Positions 36,738 through 47,469 are shown, numbered from the stretch's first letter. The stretch: DNA of 64,000 nt from Lepidonotus clava (GCA_936440205.1 OW387136.1:36549427-36613426); one strand, 5' to 3'. A program made the numbers and translations. Notes: generated by a model not told the origin, from the letters alone.

Positions 36738-36885
36738 CCCATGAATAAAAGTGTGTTTGTGGTGATTATGGGACCCTTTGGGGATCTTGCCAGAATATGT
36801 GTCTATGTTTTTGAATGTGCTGGATATACACTAGAATTCATTCACATCATTCAGCAAAAGGCCTTTTTGAACTCAAGCTACACTG
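36738..36885 (+). CDS. Candidate internal exon, unknown protein (49 codons)
   Basis: A strong acceptor (TTGTTTTCCTTGCAG, ending 36737) and a good donor (ACTG|GTATGT at 36886) bound 148 bases that are open in one plus-strand frame, starting PMNKSVFVVIMGPFGD and ending at 36885. Exon size and both splice sites are typical, making this the best-formed internal exon I see. The peptide is hydrophobic in part (VFVVIMG, ARICVYVF) and matches nothing I recognise. It could belong to a transcript from an upstream plus-strand promoter (for example 13.4 kb), but no partner exon is identified and chance cannot be excluded. Confidence 0.3.
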
Positions 36886-37504
36886 GTATGTCCTTCATGG
36901 ACTTGGGAACGTGCCCCCCTTGAATAAGTAGTTACTGCAGATTACACGTTTTGAAAAAAGAAAACAATTGCTAGATAAGTTACAAACAGGGAGGATGAAT
37001 ATCTTAGAAACATACAGGAAAATAGGAATGAAAATGTGCATAATGTTATTCCGACTGTAGATCAGAATAGTTCTCAGACCAATAATCTACTTTCTTGGCG
37101 TCCTACCAGGAGTTTTGTATGAGAGGTGTTCGTGTGTATTCGAATCATAACACACAAGAAGTAGCTTCACGGGCGTCAAAATGAATAGAAAGGCAACATA
37201 ACTGACACCCACCATGGATTATATACCTCAAAAAACAAAACAAAAAAAAGCATCCTGTAAACCAACCAAAGTGTCCCCACCCTCCTTTCTTGAACTATTG
37301 ATAAGATTGTCGGAAATTGATAGGTATTACACGTGCTGCAACCAGGGCTAATTCAAACTCAGTGCTAATCCGGGCAACACAAACTATTTTGATATATGTG
37401 TATAGAATGTTGATGCATTCGCCATTGAACTACAATAAGAGAGCTCTATAGCAGCATGGTCTCTTTTGACAGCAGCGCAAACCCGAATCACTCTAACATG
37501 TCAA

Positions 37505-37615
37505 GCCCCCCGGAGCTGCTCCGAACAGACCCTTGAGCTGCTCCCAGCTGTAACCCAGTTAACCCGAGCAGCTCGTGCTGGGGGCGCCACCTGCTGGCAC
37601 GAGGAGCAGGTCACC
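37505..37615 (-). promoter_or_regulatory. Triple GAGC(A/T)GCTC cluster abutting a near-consensus CTCF site
   Basis: GAGCTGCTC at 37513 and 37535 and GAGCAGCTC at 37566 are followed nine bases later by GGCGCCACCTGCTGG (37583-37597), which on minus reads CCAGCAGGTGGCGCC, an essentially perfect CTCF core. This is the highest local density of the GAGC word. Open frames here follow from high GC. An insulator or boundary element is inferred. Confidence 0.6.
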
Positions 37616-38180
37616 CTGGAGGAGGTAACGTTAGGCACAAAGACAGGGGGCGGACAGGGGATAGTTGTGGGTAGAAAAGATGTGAAGCCATATTCGTGAA
37701 GATTTAACTTGTTGAGAATATTTATGTATTACTGGGAATACAATTGTTACAACAATATAGCTAATGTAAACAATATCTAATTGCATTGTACAAGCATAGG
37801 AAGGTGACTTAACGGAAGAATCAAACACTTCTAACTTAGATGTTAAACAGCATGGGCTACTCACCTTGTTTTAGTTGCAATATTTACATAATATTTGACA
37901 TCAAAGAATCCGAGATTAATTTGTAAATTAGTACCAGAAAGGGGCATGAGATAGCTTAAGCTCAACTAACGCTATAGAAATATTCATAATAATATATACA
38001 ATTATGCAAGAGGTTCAGAACAGCTCTCGTAAACTCAATCTCAACTTTGGGATCTTACATTATACATAACTAATTGCCTACCTACCTTTTCACATTATAC
38101 CATGTCCAATAAACAAATATGCGACTACATCCACTTTAGGAATGAACACTTAAGCAAGCAAAACGTGATTCCCCTCATCC
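37616..38180. other. No gene seen
   Basis: AT-rich spacer between the two CTCF-like sites. Confidence 0.4.
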
Positions 38181-38184
38181 CCCT

Positions 38185-38198
38185 GTTACCATGGTTAT
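38185..38198. promoter_or_regulatory. RFX-type X-box
   Basis: GTTACCATGGTTAT is a close match to the RFX palindrome GTTRCCATGGYAAC. It lies 40 bp from the CTCF-like site at 38237. Confidence 0.45.
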
Positions 38199-38236
38199 CT
38201 CACAAGCCCCCTAAGCATGTGACCTGAAGAGAATCG

Positions 38237-38250
38237 CCAGGAGGTGGCAG
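38237..38250 (+). promoter_or_regulatory. CTCF-like site, plus orientation
   Basis: CCAGGAGGTGGCAG matches the CTCF core at 13 of 14 positions. With the minus-oriented site at 37583 it forms a divergent pair about 650 bp apart. It is followed by a doubled GGGGAGGCCGT word, and GAGCAGCTC at 38369-38377. Confidence 0.5.
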
Positions 38251-38499
38251 GTGAGTGGGGAGGCCGTGGGGAGGCCGTGGGGAGCCATTCCTCCAGGGTT
38301 TAGTAGTGACAGTAGCATCCTATGCTTTTGCCTGTGTTTTTGCCATTGCCTTCACTTACATTTTATACGAGCAGCTCATAATCATGAAAAAGTGGAAAAT
38401 GTTGTTTCACTCAGGCAAGTGGGTTACTAGCTATGTAAGCATGCGGCGCCAGGGATTGATAAGAGTTATTGCTTTACAGTTATGATTAGGAACTTGTAT

Positions 38500-38720
38500 G
38501 AATCTGCGCTGAACTCCCAGACATATGGTAAGCCCTTAAATTCCCGTTCATCATCAAAACTAATTCGCTCATATCAAACGCTCCTTATCTCGATGACAGT
38601 GCAGGAGAGCGAGCCGGGGCCAGTGTGGCCGGCCAACAGCAGTGTTTCAGAGTGGGAGGCAATGCCATGCCCGCCGGGCGTCAGTCAATGAATTGCCACA
38701 TCAGCGACGGCCACGGATAA
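38500..38720. promoter_or_regulatory. Possible conserved non-coding island
   Basis: A unique, GC-balanced stretch with GATGACAGTGCAGG (MEIS/TGIF-like TGACAG), CAGTCAATGAATTGCC and CAAAACTAATTCGC homeodomain-like words. Open on one frame but without splice or start support. Confidence 0.3.
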
Positions 38721-38844
38721 AACGCTTTACACCTTGTTTTATGGTAAACAATCTCATAAAGACCGAGGGACCTGTTCTGTTATGGATTATTTAATCCCAC
38801 AAAGTACTTAGTGTAACCCTTTCAGCCCTGGAGCAGGTCTGTCC

Positions 38845-39110
38845 TTTGAATAAATCCACACCCTTTAGAATAAATTCACACCTCCTTGTTTGGGATCCCT
38901 TGATTTTGTGTCATGCGGCTCCCAATGCAATGCTTCCTCGTTATCCCATTTATCAAACCATTTAGCCTTAATTCCACAGATGTTGTACGAAATTGGGTAA
39001 AGTCTGTGTTAATTCAACAGGAGTAGGGTAATTGTTAATGGCATCAGATTAAGGCCTTTTTAATGGGACTGTGGACGTTTTAGGTTTGATAAATGTGGCC
39101 TACTTTGATG
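38845..39110. promoter_or_regulatory. Island with tandem GAATAAAT(C/T)CACACC and a T-box half-site
   Basis: GAATAAATCCACACC and GAATAAATTCACACC follow each other at a 21-bp period (about 38848 and 38869). The second ends TTCACACCT (38875-38883), a T-box half-site on minus (AGGTGTGAA). Downstream are several TTAATTC, GGATTA/TTAAT and ACCATTTAG words. Enhancer-like, by inference. Confidence 0.4.
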
Positions 39111-39231
39111 GGAAACGACACCCTAAATGGCTGTGATCTTTGGGAACAATGTTCCTCACGCCCTGCAAGCAGTAATTACCATGTGGGTTAAAACCTGGAA
39201 GCTGTAAAGATGGGGAAAATGAGGGAATTTT

Positions 39232-39270
39232 AATGACAAAAGTCTGGATAATATCCAGACTTTTGTCATT
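39232..39270. repeat. Perfect palindrome with 19-bp arms
   Basis: AATGACAAAAGTCTGGATA is followed after one A by its exact complement. Like the 27058 palindrome it has a single central A within ATAATAT. A one-base loop excludes a normal microRNA precursor. Confidence 0.9.
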
Positions 39271-39274
39271 TAAA

Positions 39275-40250
39275 AAAATTAATATTGAAGCATTGAGTTT
39301 ATGTTTGAATACCCTGGGACCTATCACGGTACCTGTATTTTGTTCACTGTGTCTCTAATCATGGGACATTCCTCCTGCTCATGTCGCTCACATGCATGAT
39401 TACCTGTGTCAGCAACATTTTTCATATCATCCCCTAGTTCCCAATCCTTTTGAACAGTTAGTTATATTACCCATTGGCCTAGTGTCTAGAATTCTTAGAG
39501 ATGACCAATGCAGTTATTGATTGATAAGCAGCTATCTTGCCACTGGCTAGATCAGTGACAACCCTCTTTATATAGTTGATGGTCAGACCACCCTGGCCTC
39601 TGATAGGCTTACAGTCTCGTTAACGTCAAAGTGAAATTAAAAATACATTCGAACGATACTAACAGACACTGACGTGGTTCCTAGTAAAAGAAATATAATA
39701 AGTATCCAACGATAGATACCCTGATACAAAATTCATCTGAAATAATTTATTTGGGTAACGGGTAAATAAAACAAATTCACTATAAAATGATGAATGAAAC
39801 GTGCTTGTTAATAACGAACTGAAATCTAAATGTCAATGGATGCGTTGCCTTACCATTGTCTTGGGAACAATGAGAAAGAGAAATCAGGCATTTCCACCCA
39901 AAAAGATCTTCCTATTAAACTTCCATTTATTCTTTATGAACGAGCCTCATCAGTAGGGTTGTCTGACCTTTCTGTAAGCGCCTTGTAGTTCAGACCTCCC
40001 CAAAATATAATATTAATGACATTATATCACTTGTCTTCTAGTAAACATCTTAAAGTCTGACCTATACAGTTGAGGCACTGTATAGCTATATAGATCAAGT
40101 TCATCATGAACAGTTGATGACAATATTTTCAAACAATCTCTGAACTCATTTCGATTATTTATTAAATGTATTTTTAACAATGTTTACTCTCTAAAATGAT
40201 CAATGCTTTGCCAATTTTGGTTTAGAAAACATGCATCAGCAAAAGTAATC
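39275..40250. other. No gene seen
   Basis: AT-rich; nothing beyond background. Confidence 0.4.
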
Positions 40251-40254
40251 AAAT

Positions 40255-40690
40255 CGTGAGTTATGAACCAACATTAACCTAGGCTAGAAGGCCAAATACA
40301 AAACATTTCAATGTAGGTTGACGTTTCACCCATGCCATATAGAAAACGTTAGTAATTAAACCAAATTATATGGGAAATAGGACTAAAAATCACGAGGTGT
40401 TAACCAAGAATAAACTTGGCTAAAAGGTACTGGCATAGGACACAAATACCTAGGACACAATGAACTTTATACCCACGCCGTATAGCAAACAATAGTAACT
40501 AACCCAAATCGTATGAGAAATAGGACTAAGAATCGTGAGGTGTGAACCTGGAATAAACTGGGATAGAGGGTGCAAAGAAGTGTGTGTCAGCACCGACAAA
40601 GCCGCTTTAGTCGGACGAGGCAGGAATACAAAACGTCTCAAGGCGGGTGGACTTTTCACCCATAGCTCATACAGGGAAATATGGAAATGG
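40255..40690. repeat. Three diverged tandem units of ~136-150 bp
   Basis: Units start at 40255, 40391 and 40534 with CGTGAG/CACGAGGTGT. They share AACC-A-AATAAAC, AAATAC, TTT-ACCCA(T/C)GCC and GAAATAGGACTAA. The third has a GC-rich insertion (about 40575-40620: CAGCACCGACAAAGCCG). No reading frame is kept across units, so this is a non-coding satellite-like repeat or duplicated element. Confidence 0.75.
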
Positions 40691-40699
40691 GATTTGCTG

Positions 40700-41740
40700 T
40701 CCGAGTCAGGGGGCGGCGAGGCCCTGTAATGGATTTATGTGGGTATGGGTGGAATATCAAGACGAGCTGAACGCCTCAGCGGCTCGGGCCTTATGGGGTA
40801 TCGTCTGTTGACCAATAGTTTGTCTGCGAGTGTCGATTATCTTGATTTGTATCTGATACAAGTTCGACAAGTTCGACCTGGCTCGAGTTCGTATGGCCAT
40901 TGAGAGCGCCCAGGACTCATGCCCTTTTTTCCGCAGGGTAGATGGGAAATTCGGATCACTCTGGTTTTTCTGTTAGAATGCTCCTAACTTATATTCATTA
41001 ACCTGTAAAATATACGAATAGATTGCTAAACTGTTAACGATTCGAACTGTTCAGGTGATTTGTGGCCCATTATTCAACATGATTGCACGGCCTTTCATTT
41101 TTCAAACCAATAAAGGCAAGATTTTCTAGATGTGTCCCCCTTACTAGTTTCTTAGATTTACTTCGGCATTTGGACAATATCAGGATTCAGGTTTCTTTTG
41201 CCTCTTTCACTAGAAATAAATGTTGAATATTTCTAGTTTTTTCACACTAGGCACCCCATAGGGAGCAGCTCACTCACTTGGCAGGGCAATACGACCAGCC
41301 CCCAACTCAATACGGACAGCCAACCTGTATACCTGCCCCCCATCACTTGTGTATGACCCTTTGGGCCCCTAATCAATTACCACATGGTCAGCATTTTATA
41401 TGATAATTGAGGAATATATTGAGGTGGGGCTGATCATACAAAAAGACCAATGGCTTCATAGTTATTGTGAGACACGTCGTATTGGATGTTGAATATATAG
41501 GGCGCTTTGCCTAGAATTGATCATATTTGGTTTTGATAGGGAGGATGTGTTCCATACTATATCCCTGTGTATCAAATCATCATCACACAATTTCCTGACT
41601 ATGGGGCATCACTACAATTTACAGTAGCTAATTGTTTACAAAATGTATGTTTAGGAAATGAAGTTTAATTGATGACAGAATGGGAAAGCATTAGGATGAT
41701 AATTGTTAACGTGAAAGATTTAGACATCCCATTGTCTCCT
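40700..41740. other. No gene; one GAGCAGCTC island
   Basis: GAGCAGCTC at 41263-41271 lies in a short GC-rich patch (41245-41400) with CTCACTTGGCAGGG and TGGTCAG. The rest is AT-rich. Confidence 0.4.
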
Positions 41741-41743
41741 ATG

Positions 41744-42091
41744 TTAACCCTTTCAAGACGCCATAACATTTTGTATAATATTAAATGAACACAAATTTTC
41801 TCAGGGAATATCTCCAAAAGACGCCACTGATAGCAACAAGTTTTAAATCAGACCAATAACAAGCCAAAACATGAATATAAATAACTATTTTCCAAATGGC
41901 AATAATTAGTCAGAGCATAATACAGACCGTTTTAGTTTTTTGAAAAAGAAAAAAAAATTGTTTGATATATACTGAGCATGACATTTACAATTCTGACATA
42001 TGTGCTATGTATCTCTCAGACATCTGTCTTAGAGATACAGGAGTCAATGGGTGGTGATGCCTGAGAGATACTGGCGTCCTTAAAGGGTTAA
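41744..42091. mobile_element. piggyBac-type miniature transposon with TTAA target duplication
   Basis: TTAA at 41744-41747 and 42088-42091 flank termini CCCTTTCAAGACGCCA and TGGCGTCCTTAAAGGG, about 14 of 16 bases inverted. A TTAA duplication with CCCTTT ends is diagnostic of the piggyBac superfamily. Near the right end, TATCTCTCAGACATCTGTC and GAGAGATA words form subterminal inverted repeats. Total length is about 348 bp with no transposase, so it is non-autonomous. Confidence 0.85.
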
Positions 42092-42481
42092 AAGAAATGG
42101 GTTTTAGCGTTCGGAGAGGGCTGTAAAATCCTTAATTTTCACCAGATCATGTTTTAACAGTTTAATGTTGTTACGTTTTAATTGTCTAGGAATATACATA
42201 AATACTTAATTAAGGCTTAGCCTTAAACCGAGGTTTCAAATAGAACTTCCTTTATGAAGCTGTGTGTTCAAATTCAAATTCAAACGAATCTTTCTCGCAT
42301 GAACCCAAAACATATTTATATATGGAAATGGGAATTCCATATAACACTAAACAGACGAAATGCCCAAGAATTCGAATGTATTCCAGCTGCTCTGCACTAC
42401 CGAGTACTCAGCCCCCCAGCAGCCCCTTCCCCGCCCTTTGCCCTGGTTGACTTTGCCCACCTGTGAACTCATCCATTCACA

Positions 42482-42575
42482 CCGCTGCGCAGGCGTAAAT
42501 CCTGAACGGACGCCGACCCGACTTCCGGTCACCTCCGGACGCAAGACCGCGCATGCGTTGTCGGGCCGTTCACCG
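42482..42575 (+). promoter_or_regulatory. CpG-rich promoter-like island: NRF1, ETS, NRF1
   Basis: About 15 CpGs in 95 bp. TGCGCAGGCG (about 42486) and GCGCATGCG (42549-42557) are NRF1-type sites flanking ACTTCCGGT (42521-42529), an ETS/GABPA core. This composition is typical of a broadly active promoter and contrasts with the AT-rich flanks. Plus is favoured by the donor at 42632; on minus an ATG near 42467 with a CACAG|GTGGGC donor is an alternative, and bidirectional firing is possible. Confidence 0.6.
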
Positions 42576-42590
42576 GTGTGATAGGAATAG

Positions 42591-42631
42591 ATGGTTTTTG
42601 GATCGGACGTCTCCATAAAATATGTCCCAAC
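42591..42631 (+). CDS. Candidate first coding exon (13 codons plus two bases)
   Basis: An ATG preceded directly by an in-frame stop opens MVFGSDVSIKYVP and reaches a consensus donor CCCAAC|GTAAGT at 42632. The start context is weak at -3 (T) but has G at +4. Support is the promoter about 35 bp upstream plus the donor; the peptide is too short to identify and the RNA may be non-coding. Confidence 0.25.
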
Positions 42632-42724
42632 GTAAGTTGCTCTAGGAGGAGGACCAATAATAAAGGGCGCTTTCTCTTTTGCTGTCCTATTGTAGTGATA
42701 ATATTTGTGTGTAGGTGATACGAT

Positions 42725-43735
42725 CCTACAATCATCGACGAATTGCTAACGGATGAAGATATTTTAATAAGGTACAAGTATGCATGGAATCGCTTGCAGA
42801 TATATATGCATCTGATCGTCGCCACATACAAATGCCTAAAATCTTCAGAACCGCGAAAGATGTGATAGGGTGAGATAAACTAACGGACGTGGAAAGGGCG
42901 AGAAACAGAAATCTTACTACACCACTTTCAACCTCATAATCTGAAGCTTGACCTCTTTCCATATTAAGCTCTATTCACAGCTAGCCCAATCAACCATCTT
43001 AATCTGCATGATAATCCCACTAATTATCATAATATCGTTCTCAAATCCAATCTTGTGGAATTAGAGAACCTCTATTCAGGGCTGATTGTAAGACGGCGCC
43101 TAGTTAACAAATGAGGCTGGGTTAAAAAGACAATATCCTGAAGTGCAATTGGGTTGCAGTCGCTAGGCTTCATAATTTATTGCTTCTGGTTAAGCCGCTG
43201 CTCAATAGGTGGCACTGGCAGAAGATATCAATCTTACGTCGCCTATTTCTAACAGTGGACGGTTCACACTGTGAAATAAAAGGGTTGTGATGATGAGGTT
43301 ATAAATTTGGACGAGTGTCAGTCCTCCCATGTATCCAACACTACCAAGTTTGTTTTACATGCTTCACATTGGATTTCGACGTATATTACTGATGTTAACA
43401 TAATCCCTTAATACTGTAAATTGCAGCACTACAATGTATACGTAATACCCTCAAGTATCTTTCTTTGGTCAGCTCTACTTTTGGAGGAAATTGGGGGAGG
43501 AACGGAAAAGATAATTCTAGATCTGTTATATGAACCGACGGCGAAGGGAAGTTAGTACTTTTTGTATAGGCCAAGGCAAGATGACAATATGAAGAAATGG
43601 AGGGGGACAAGAGAGATGCACGTTTCTGGACTGTGCTCATACCCCAATTAGAATTAGTTTTTGTGTGCTAAGGAATTGGTTGTTAGACCAGGCAATACCA
43701 TTGGGATATTTTGTGCGTCTGAACTGCAGTGCACG
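42725..43735. other. No gene; one CTCF-like site
   Basis: TCAATAGGTGGCAC (43204-43217, plus) matches the CTCF core at 12 of 14 positions. Otherwise AT-rich. Confidence 0.3.
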
Positions 43736-43761
43736 TCTAGTATTTCTTTTCTTGCAGTTAG

Positions 43762-43887
43762 TGTACCTTTGCATATTTCCTCAGTCAGAGGAGTATTGCC
43801 AATTCCTGTACTATTTGTTCAGGTCTTCATACCTATCACATTCCCCACAACGCAAGGAGAAAGACAAAGTGTATCTAATACAGTAGC
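43762..43887 (+). other. Possible exon after a strong acceptor-like site
   Basis: TTTCTTTTCTTGCAG precedes 43762, after which about 40 codons stay open (start LVYLCIFPQSEEYCQFLYY). A donor is not convincing and a second frame is also open, so this is only a weak lead for the plus-strand transcript proposed at 42.5 kb. Confidence 0.15.
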
Positions 43888-43889
43888 TG

Positions 43890-45240
43890 TCGCGCTACTG
43901 CTTTATTGCAGGAAGTAGGCCTACTTAAGAATAAGAAAAACATGTTGTTACACATTTTACTCAAAACCATACCCATGGCAGTTTGCCCTTTTGCCATCTC
44001 AATGCATATTATAGATTGAAAACATAAAATTACCATTACCATTATATCATATATCATGATTACTAAAATCTGATACAGAAATTAGAAATGTTATAACAAT
44101 GATATAATATATGATCACCCAATTTGAACTTGGTATTACAACACTTTATATCCTAGAAATTACATTAGGGCCTATAGGACTCACGTTAATTATATTGCTA
44201 ATATGTATATATGTTAACCATCTATTCAGCCTATAAATCATCCTACAATTGTAATACTAAAAATACTGTTTCAGTTTCATTCTCAATGGACAACCTAAAA
44301 GAAACTGTTGATTGAATCTAAAAAGGAAAAACTCATCTAGCAATTTTTTTAATTTCTGTAGCGATACAGAGTGTGATTCTTTTGTGCAACAGCGAATTTA
44401 ATACACTGATAATGGGCCGTGGAAATGATTTAATGGGTCAGGAATAAAAAGGAGTCCAAGTGGAGACAAAGGCAGTATTTCAGACAGTTCTGGACAAGAT
44501 TACAAGTCCCATTTCTCTCACAGCACAAAAGTGTTTTCTGATGGGTGGCCAGGAGAATAGGAAAAAGAGTGACAAAAAATACAAAAAAGGCAAATGGAGT
44601 TTTGTGATTTCCTGTGCCTTGTGGCCCATTGATTGCCTTCAGGTTGTTTACAGAACAAAGCCTTATTCTGCCCCTCTTAAGATTGCCTTCCCAGTTGGAG
44701 GTTGATTTTCTGGTGTACAACGGGAGATTGTGGACTATAGATTCCACTTATTGGATTTGTTTCAATATTCCAGTTCATACAGTACTCTAAGTTAATAGTA
44801 GAATGAATCTTGCTGATATATTTGAGACATAATTATTTAGTCTATCGTATGCTGAGCGTAAAACAGAACAAAATCAATATAGTCTGAACATTTTACCTCT
44901 TGTATAGTAGTGGTCTGTTTTGATCTGACTATAGAGCGTTTAATGTAGATCTATTAAGCGTTCTTACCACTTTGCTATACAAAATTAGACAGCACGTGCA
45001 CTTATCATTGCATGCTGATGAGCAACTGATCAGCTCGCATGTATACACTGGTGTATCTAGATTTACCAGGATCACATTTTCAATCAGAAATGTTGGGTAA
45101 TTTAAATCTTTTACCAACCAACACAGCCCAAGTCACAGTCTGATAATCACTTAGATACGCTGTCTACATCAATCCTGCAATCTTCAAATAACATCGCACC
45201 TCTTTTTCAACACTCCATCACTTTCCTTTTTTACTCTTTT
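43890..45240. other. No gene seen
   Basis: AT-rich. Short open frames near 44460-44705 have no domain or splice support. Confidence 0.35.
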
Positions 45241-45244
45241 CCCA

Positions 45245-45565
45245 CGTAATGCACTATCTGGTTATAACCCCTCTCCTAAATCCTGCCCCGATATGGCCAG
45301 CCCTTTCTACCACCAGGTGGGATTATCCTCACCTCAGTGCCTACCTCCTGGTCCTTAATGCCCTGGAGACCCCTGCAAGTCACCTCCATCACCCCTACAT
45401 TTCAGTAGGCCAGCCAGTTTCAATGAGAGTTAAGCCTACCTCACCCCACCCACCCTTACTGGAGCTCCTGGGTTTAGGAGCAAAGTGTACGTTCAGCATT
45501 TCAAGATTATATGTTTTGGGTTCTAAACCCAGCCTGCGTACCCGTATTACCTTTTCTGGGTAAAA
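45245..45565. promoter_or_regulatory. Possible regulatory island
   Basis: A GC-rich unique stretch containing CCACCAGGTGGGA (a CTCF-like core lacking one consensus base) overlapping GTGGGATTATCC (a GGATTA bicoid/Otx-type core). One 104-codon frame is open, low-complexity Pro/Leu/Ser, and not called. Confidence 0.3.
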
Positions 45566-45899
45566 TAGTGATTTGTTTTGTATGACTCATAATTCACGAA
45601 GGGATCTATTCCCATTGATAGACTCTAGAAAATAATATGCTACACAGTAAATATGAATTGACACAGACAGTGATATTTAGTGTACCTTATTGTTTTGTTT
45701 CATACAAAAGACAACACAAAGGATTCTCAATTTCTTATAGAATGGTTGCAGAACATTAACGATTCCAAGACAGTCTTTAAATGCTCATTCATAAATATAT
45801 ATGATACTTGACTGTTTCTGAATGCTCTTTATACTTTATACATGATAATTGTATACATATTTATCAGATGTATTATGATAAACATGCACCTGTATTCGA

Positions 45900-46205
45900 T
45901 ATGCCTTACATATTTTGATCCTGCACCTAAGTGGCCAACCATAGGCCCTTTCCTTCCATCTACCATCAGCTCAGCCTGCACTCAGGCTGACCTCCATGAC
46001 CTCTCGGTGACCTTTGACCCGAGCAGCTCAGACCAGTCGCTCCGGCCGCCCCATCCCGGCCAATTTCTCCCCATGTAGGCCAATGTTGAGCAATTCCCGG
46101 CCGGCGGACGGCGTCAATTTGCTCGGAGCAGCTCCTGATGTGGGTGTAAAGCGTCGCCGGATCTGATTGGCTGATACAGGAGCTGCTGAGCTACTCACCT
46201 TGTGC
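45900..46205. promoter_or_regulatory. GAGC(A/T)GCTC island with variants
   Basis: GAGCAGCTC at 46021-46029 and 46126-46134, plus the one-base variants GAGCTGCTG (46180) and GAGCTACTC (46188) sharing one G. It also holds TGGGTGTAAAG, GATTGGCTGA (a CCAAT box on minus) and several TGACC words. GC- and CpG-rich core (46020-46165). Regulatory by composition and recurrence. Confidence 0.5.
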
Positions 46206-46374
46206 CAATATAGCACAGGGTTTGAGGCTATTTGACTCCCACTGTACCGGTATGGGTGAATTGGGTGTTGGGGAAATACATATTCGGTCCTTTCGTATTC
46301 GGAATTTCCGTATTGGTATTGGCGTCTTTATGTCTGTTTTAAGGAAAATGTTGTTTTATCTGATCCTCCTGTTA

Positions 46375-46558
46375 CAGTGGCGGATCCAGGAGGGGGGGGG
46401 GGGGCAAAAGTGGCACTTGACCCCCCCCCCCCTAGACGAAGGGGACAAACCTTTGGCATCTTAAAATTGAAAGATCTGTGTAAATCTGGCGCTTTTGTTT
46501 TTCATTTATTTAAGGGGATCAGGGTTTGCCCCCCCCCCGAGCACTGGATCTGCCCCTG
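46375..46558. mobile_element. Miniature CAGTGGCGGATCC element (hAT-like) with poly-G and poly-C
   Basis: The ends CAGTGGCGGATCC and GGATCTGCCCCTG are inverted copies at 11 of 13 positions. The direct repeat TGTTA flanks both sides (46370-46374, 46559-46563). Inside are a 13-base G run, a 12-base C run and a 10-base C run. Non-autonomous. The hAT assignment rests on CAGNGG-type ends; an eight-base duplication expected for hAT is not evident. Confidence 0.7.
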
Positions 46559-46564
46559 TGTTAC

Positions 46565-47170
46565 TTTATCGTTTCTTCTTTCACAACATTTGTGAGAGAA
46601 GAATCAATATTTAACGGTATTTAATACCCTAACGGTTTTTGATACCCTAACTGTAACCGTCTTCATATCAATAGGGTTATGGACATCACATAAGCAATCA
46701 ATTAACTGATTAAGGTATTAATGTATTACCCTGTCCATAATCGCCATACTCTTGGGTTTGAAGGTAAAATCACAAAATATTCGTAGGTCTCTTAGATTAA
46801 TGTTCGTAAGGGGGAGCAGGGCGTTTTTTCGTTATGTAAATCTCTATCGTTTTCTGACACATATTATGTGTATGATAAAAAGAACTCTTTGTTAGACTAT
46901 ATAGAAGGAACTGTTGGAATCCAAAAGTGGGCAGTGTGCAAATCTCCCAAATAACTGACCAAATTTGCCTCCATGGAACACATGCTAGAATGAGACCATT
47001 TGGGTGCATACTTCTCCTTCTATCTATGAATGAAATAAGCACACCAAGATGTTGATAAATAATTCAATGTAACACTTATCTTCTCCTAATTTTTGTTAGA
47101 TTTATTATTTCTTATTTACATAGATAAAGGCCAAATCTTTTTGCTTAATTTCAAGAGGTCAGTTTCAACT
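46565..47170. other. No gene seen
   Basis: A TAACGG(T)/TACCCTAAC repeat patch near 46612-46660; otherwise AT-rich. Confidence 0.4.
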
Positions 47171-47174
47171 TAAT

Positions 47175-47466
47175 ATGCAGGTTGGCCTATGTTACACTGA
47201 ATGTTAGCCGTCCACAGAATACAGCAATCTGATTGGCTGAGGTGCACTCCACTCTATGTGCTAGATGGCAGCACCAGGATTAGCCTGTACAGTAGCCACT
47301 GTGCAGACATTTTATGCAGGTTGGCCTATGTTACACTGAAAGTAAGCCATCCACAGAATGCAGCAATCTGATTGGCTGAGGTGCACTCCACTCCATGTTA
47401 CTCCATCAAAATCTGCTAGGTGGCAGCACCAGTATTAGTCAGTACAGTAACCACTGTGCAGACATG
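47175..47466. repeat. 139-bp tandem duplication with CCAAT and CTCF-like cores
   Basis: Copies start at 47175 and 47314 with ATGCAGGTTGGCCTATG and stay highly similar through CAATCTGATTGGCTGAGG (an inverted CCAAT box) and GTGCACTCCACTC. The CTCF-like core is GCTAGATGGCAGCACC in copy 1 and GCTAGGTGGCAGCACC in copy 2. Copy 2 has about 15 extra bases before the core. Confidence 0.85.
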
Positions 47467-47469
47467 TCT

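Noticed and set aside
42347-42616. HTGERP zinc-finger linker in a minus-strand frame
   Set aside because: A single six-residue match with no Cys/His finger pattern; overlaps the CpG-rich promoter.
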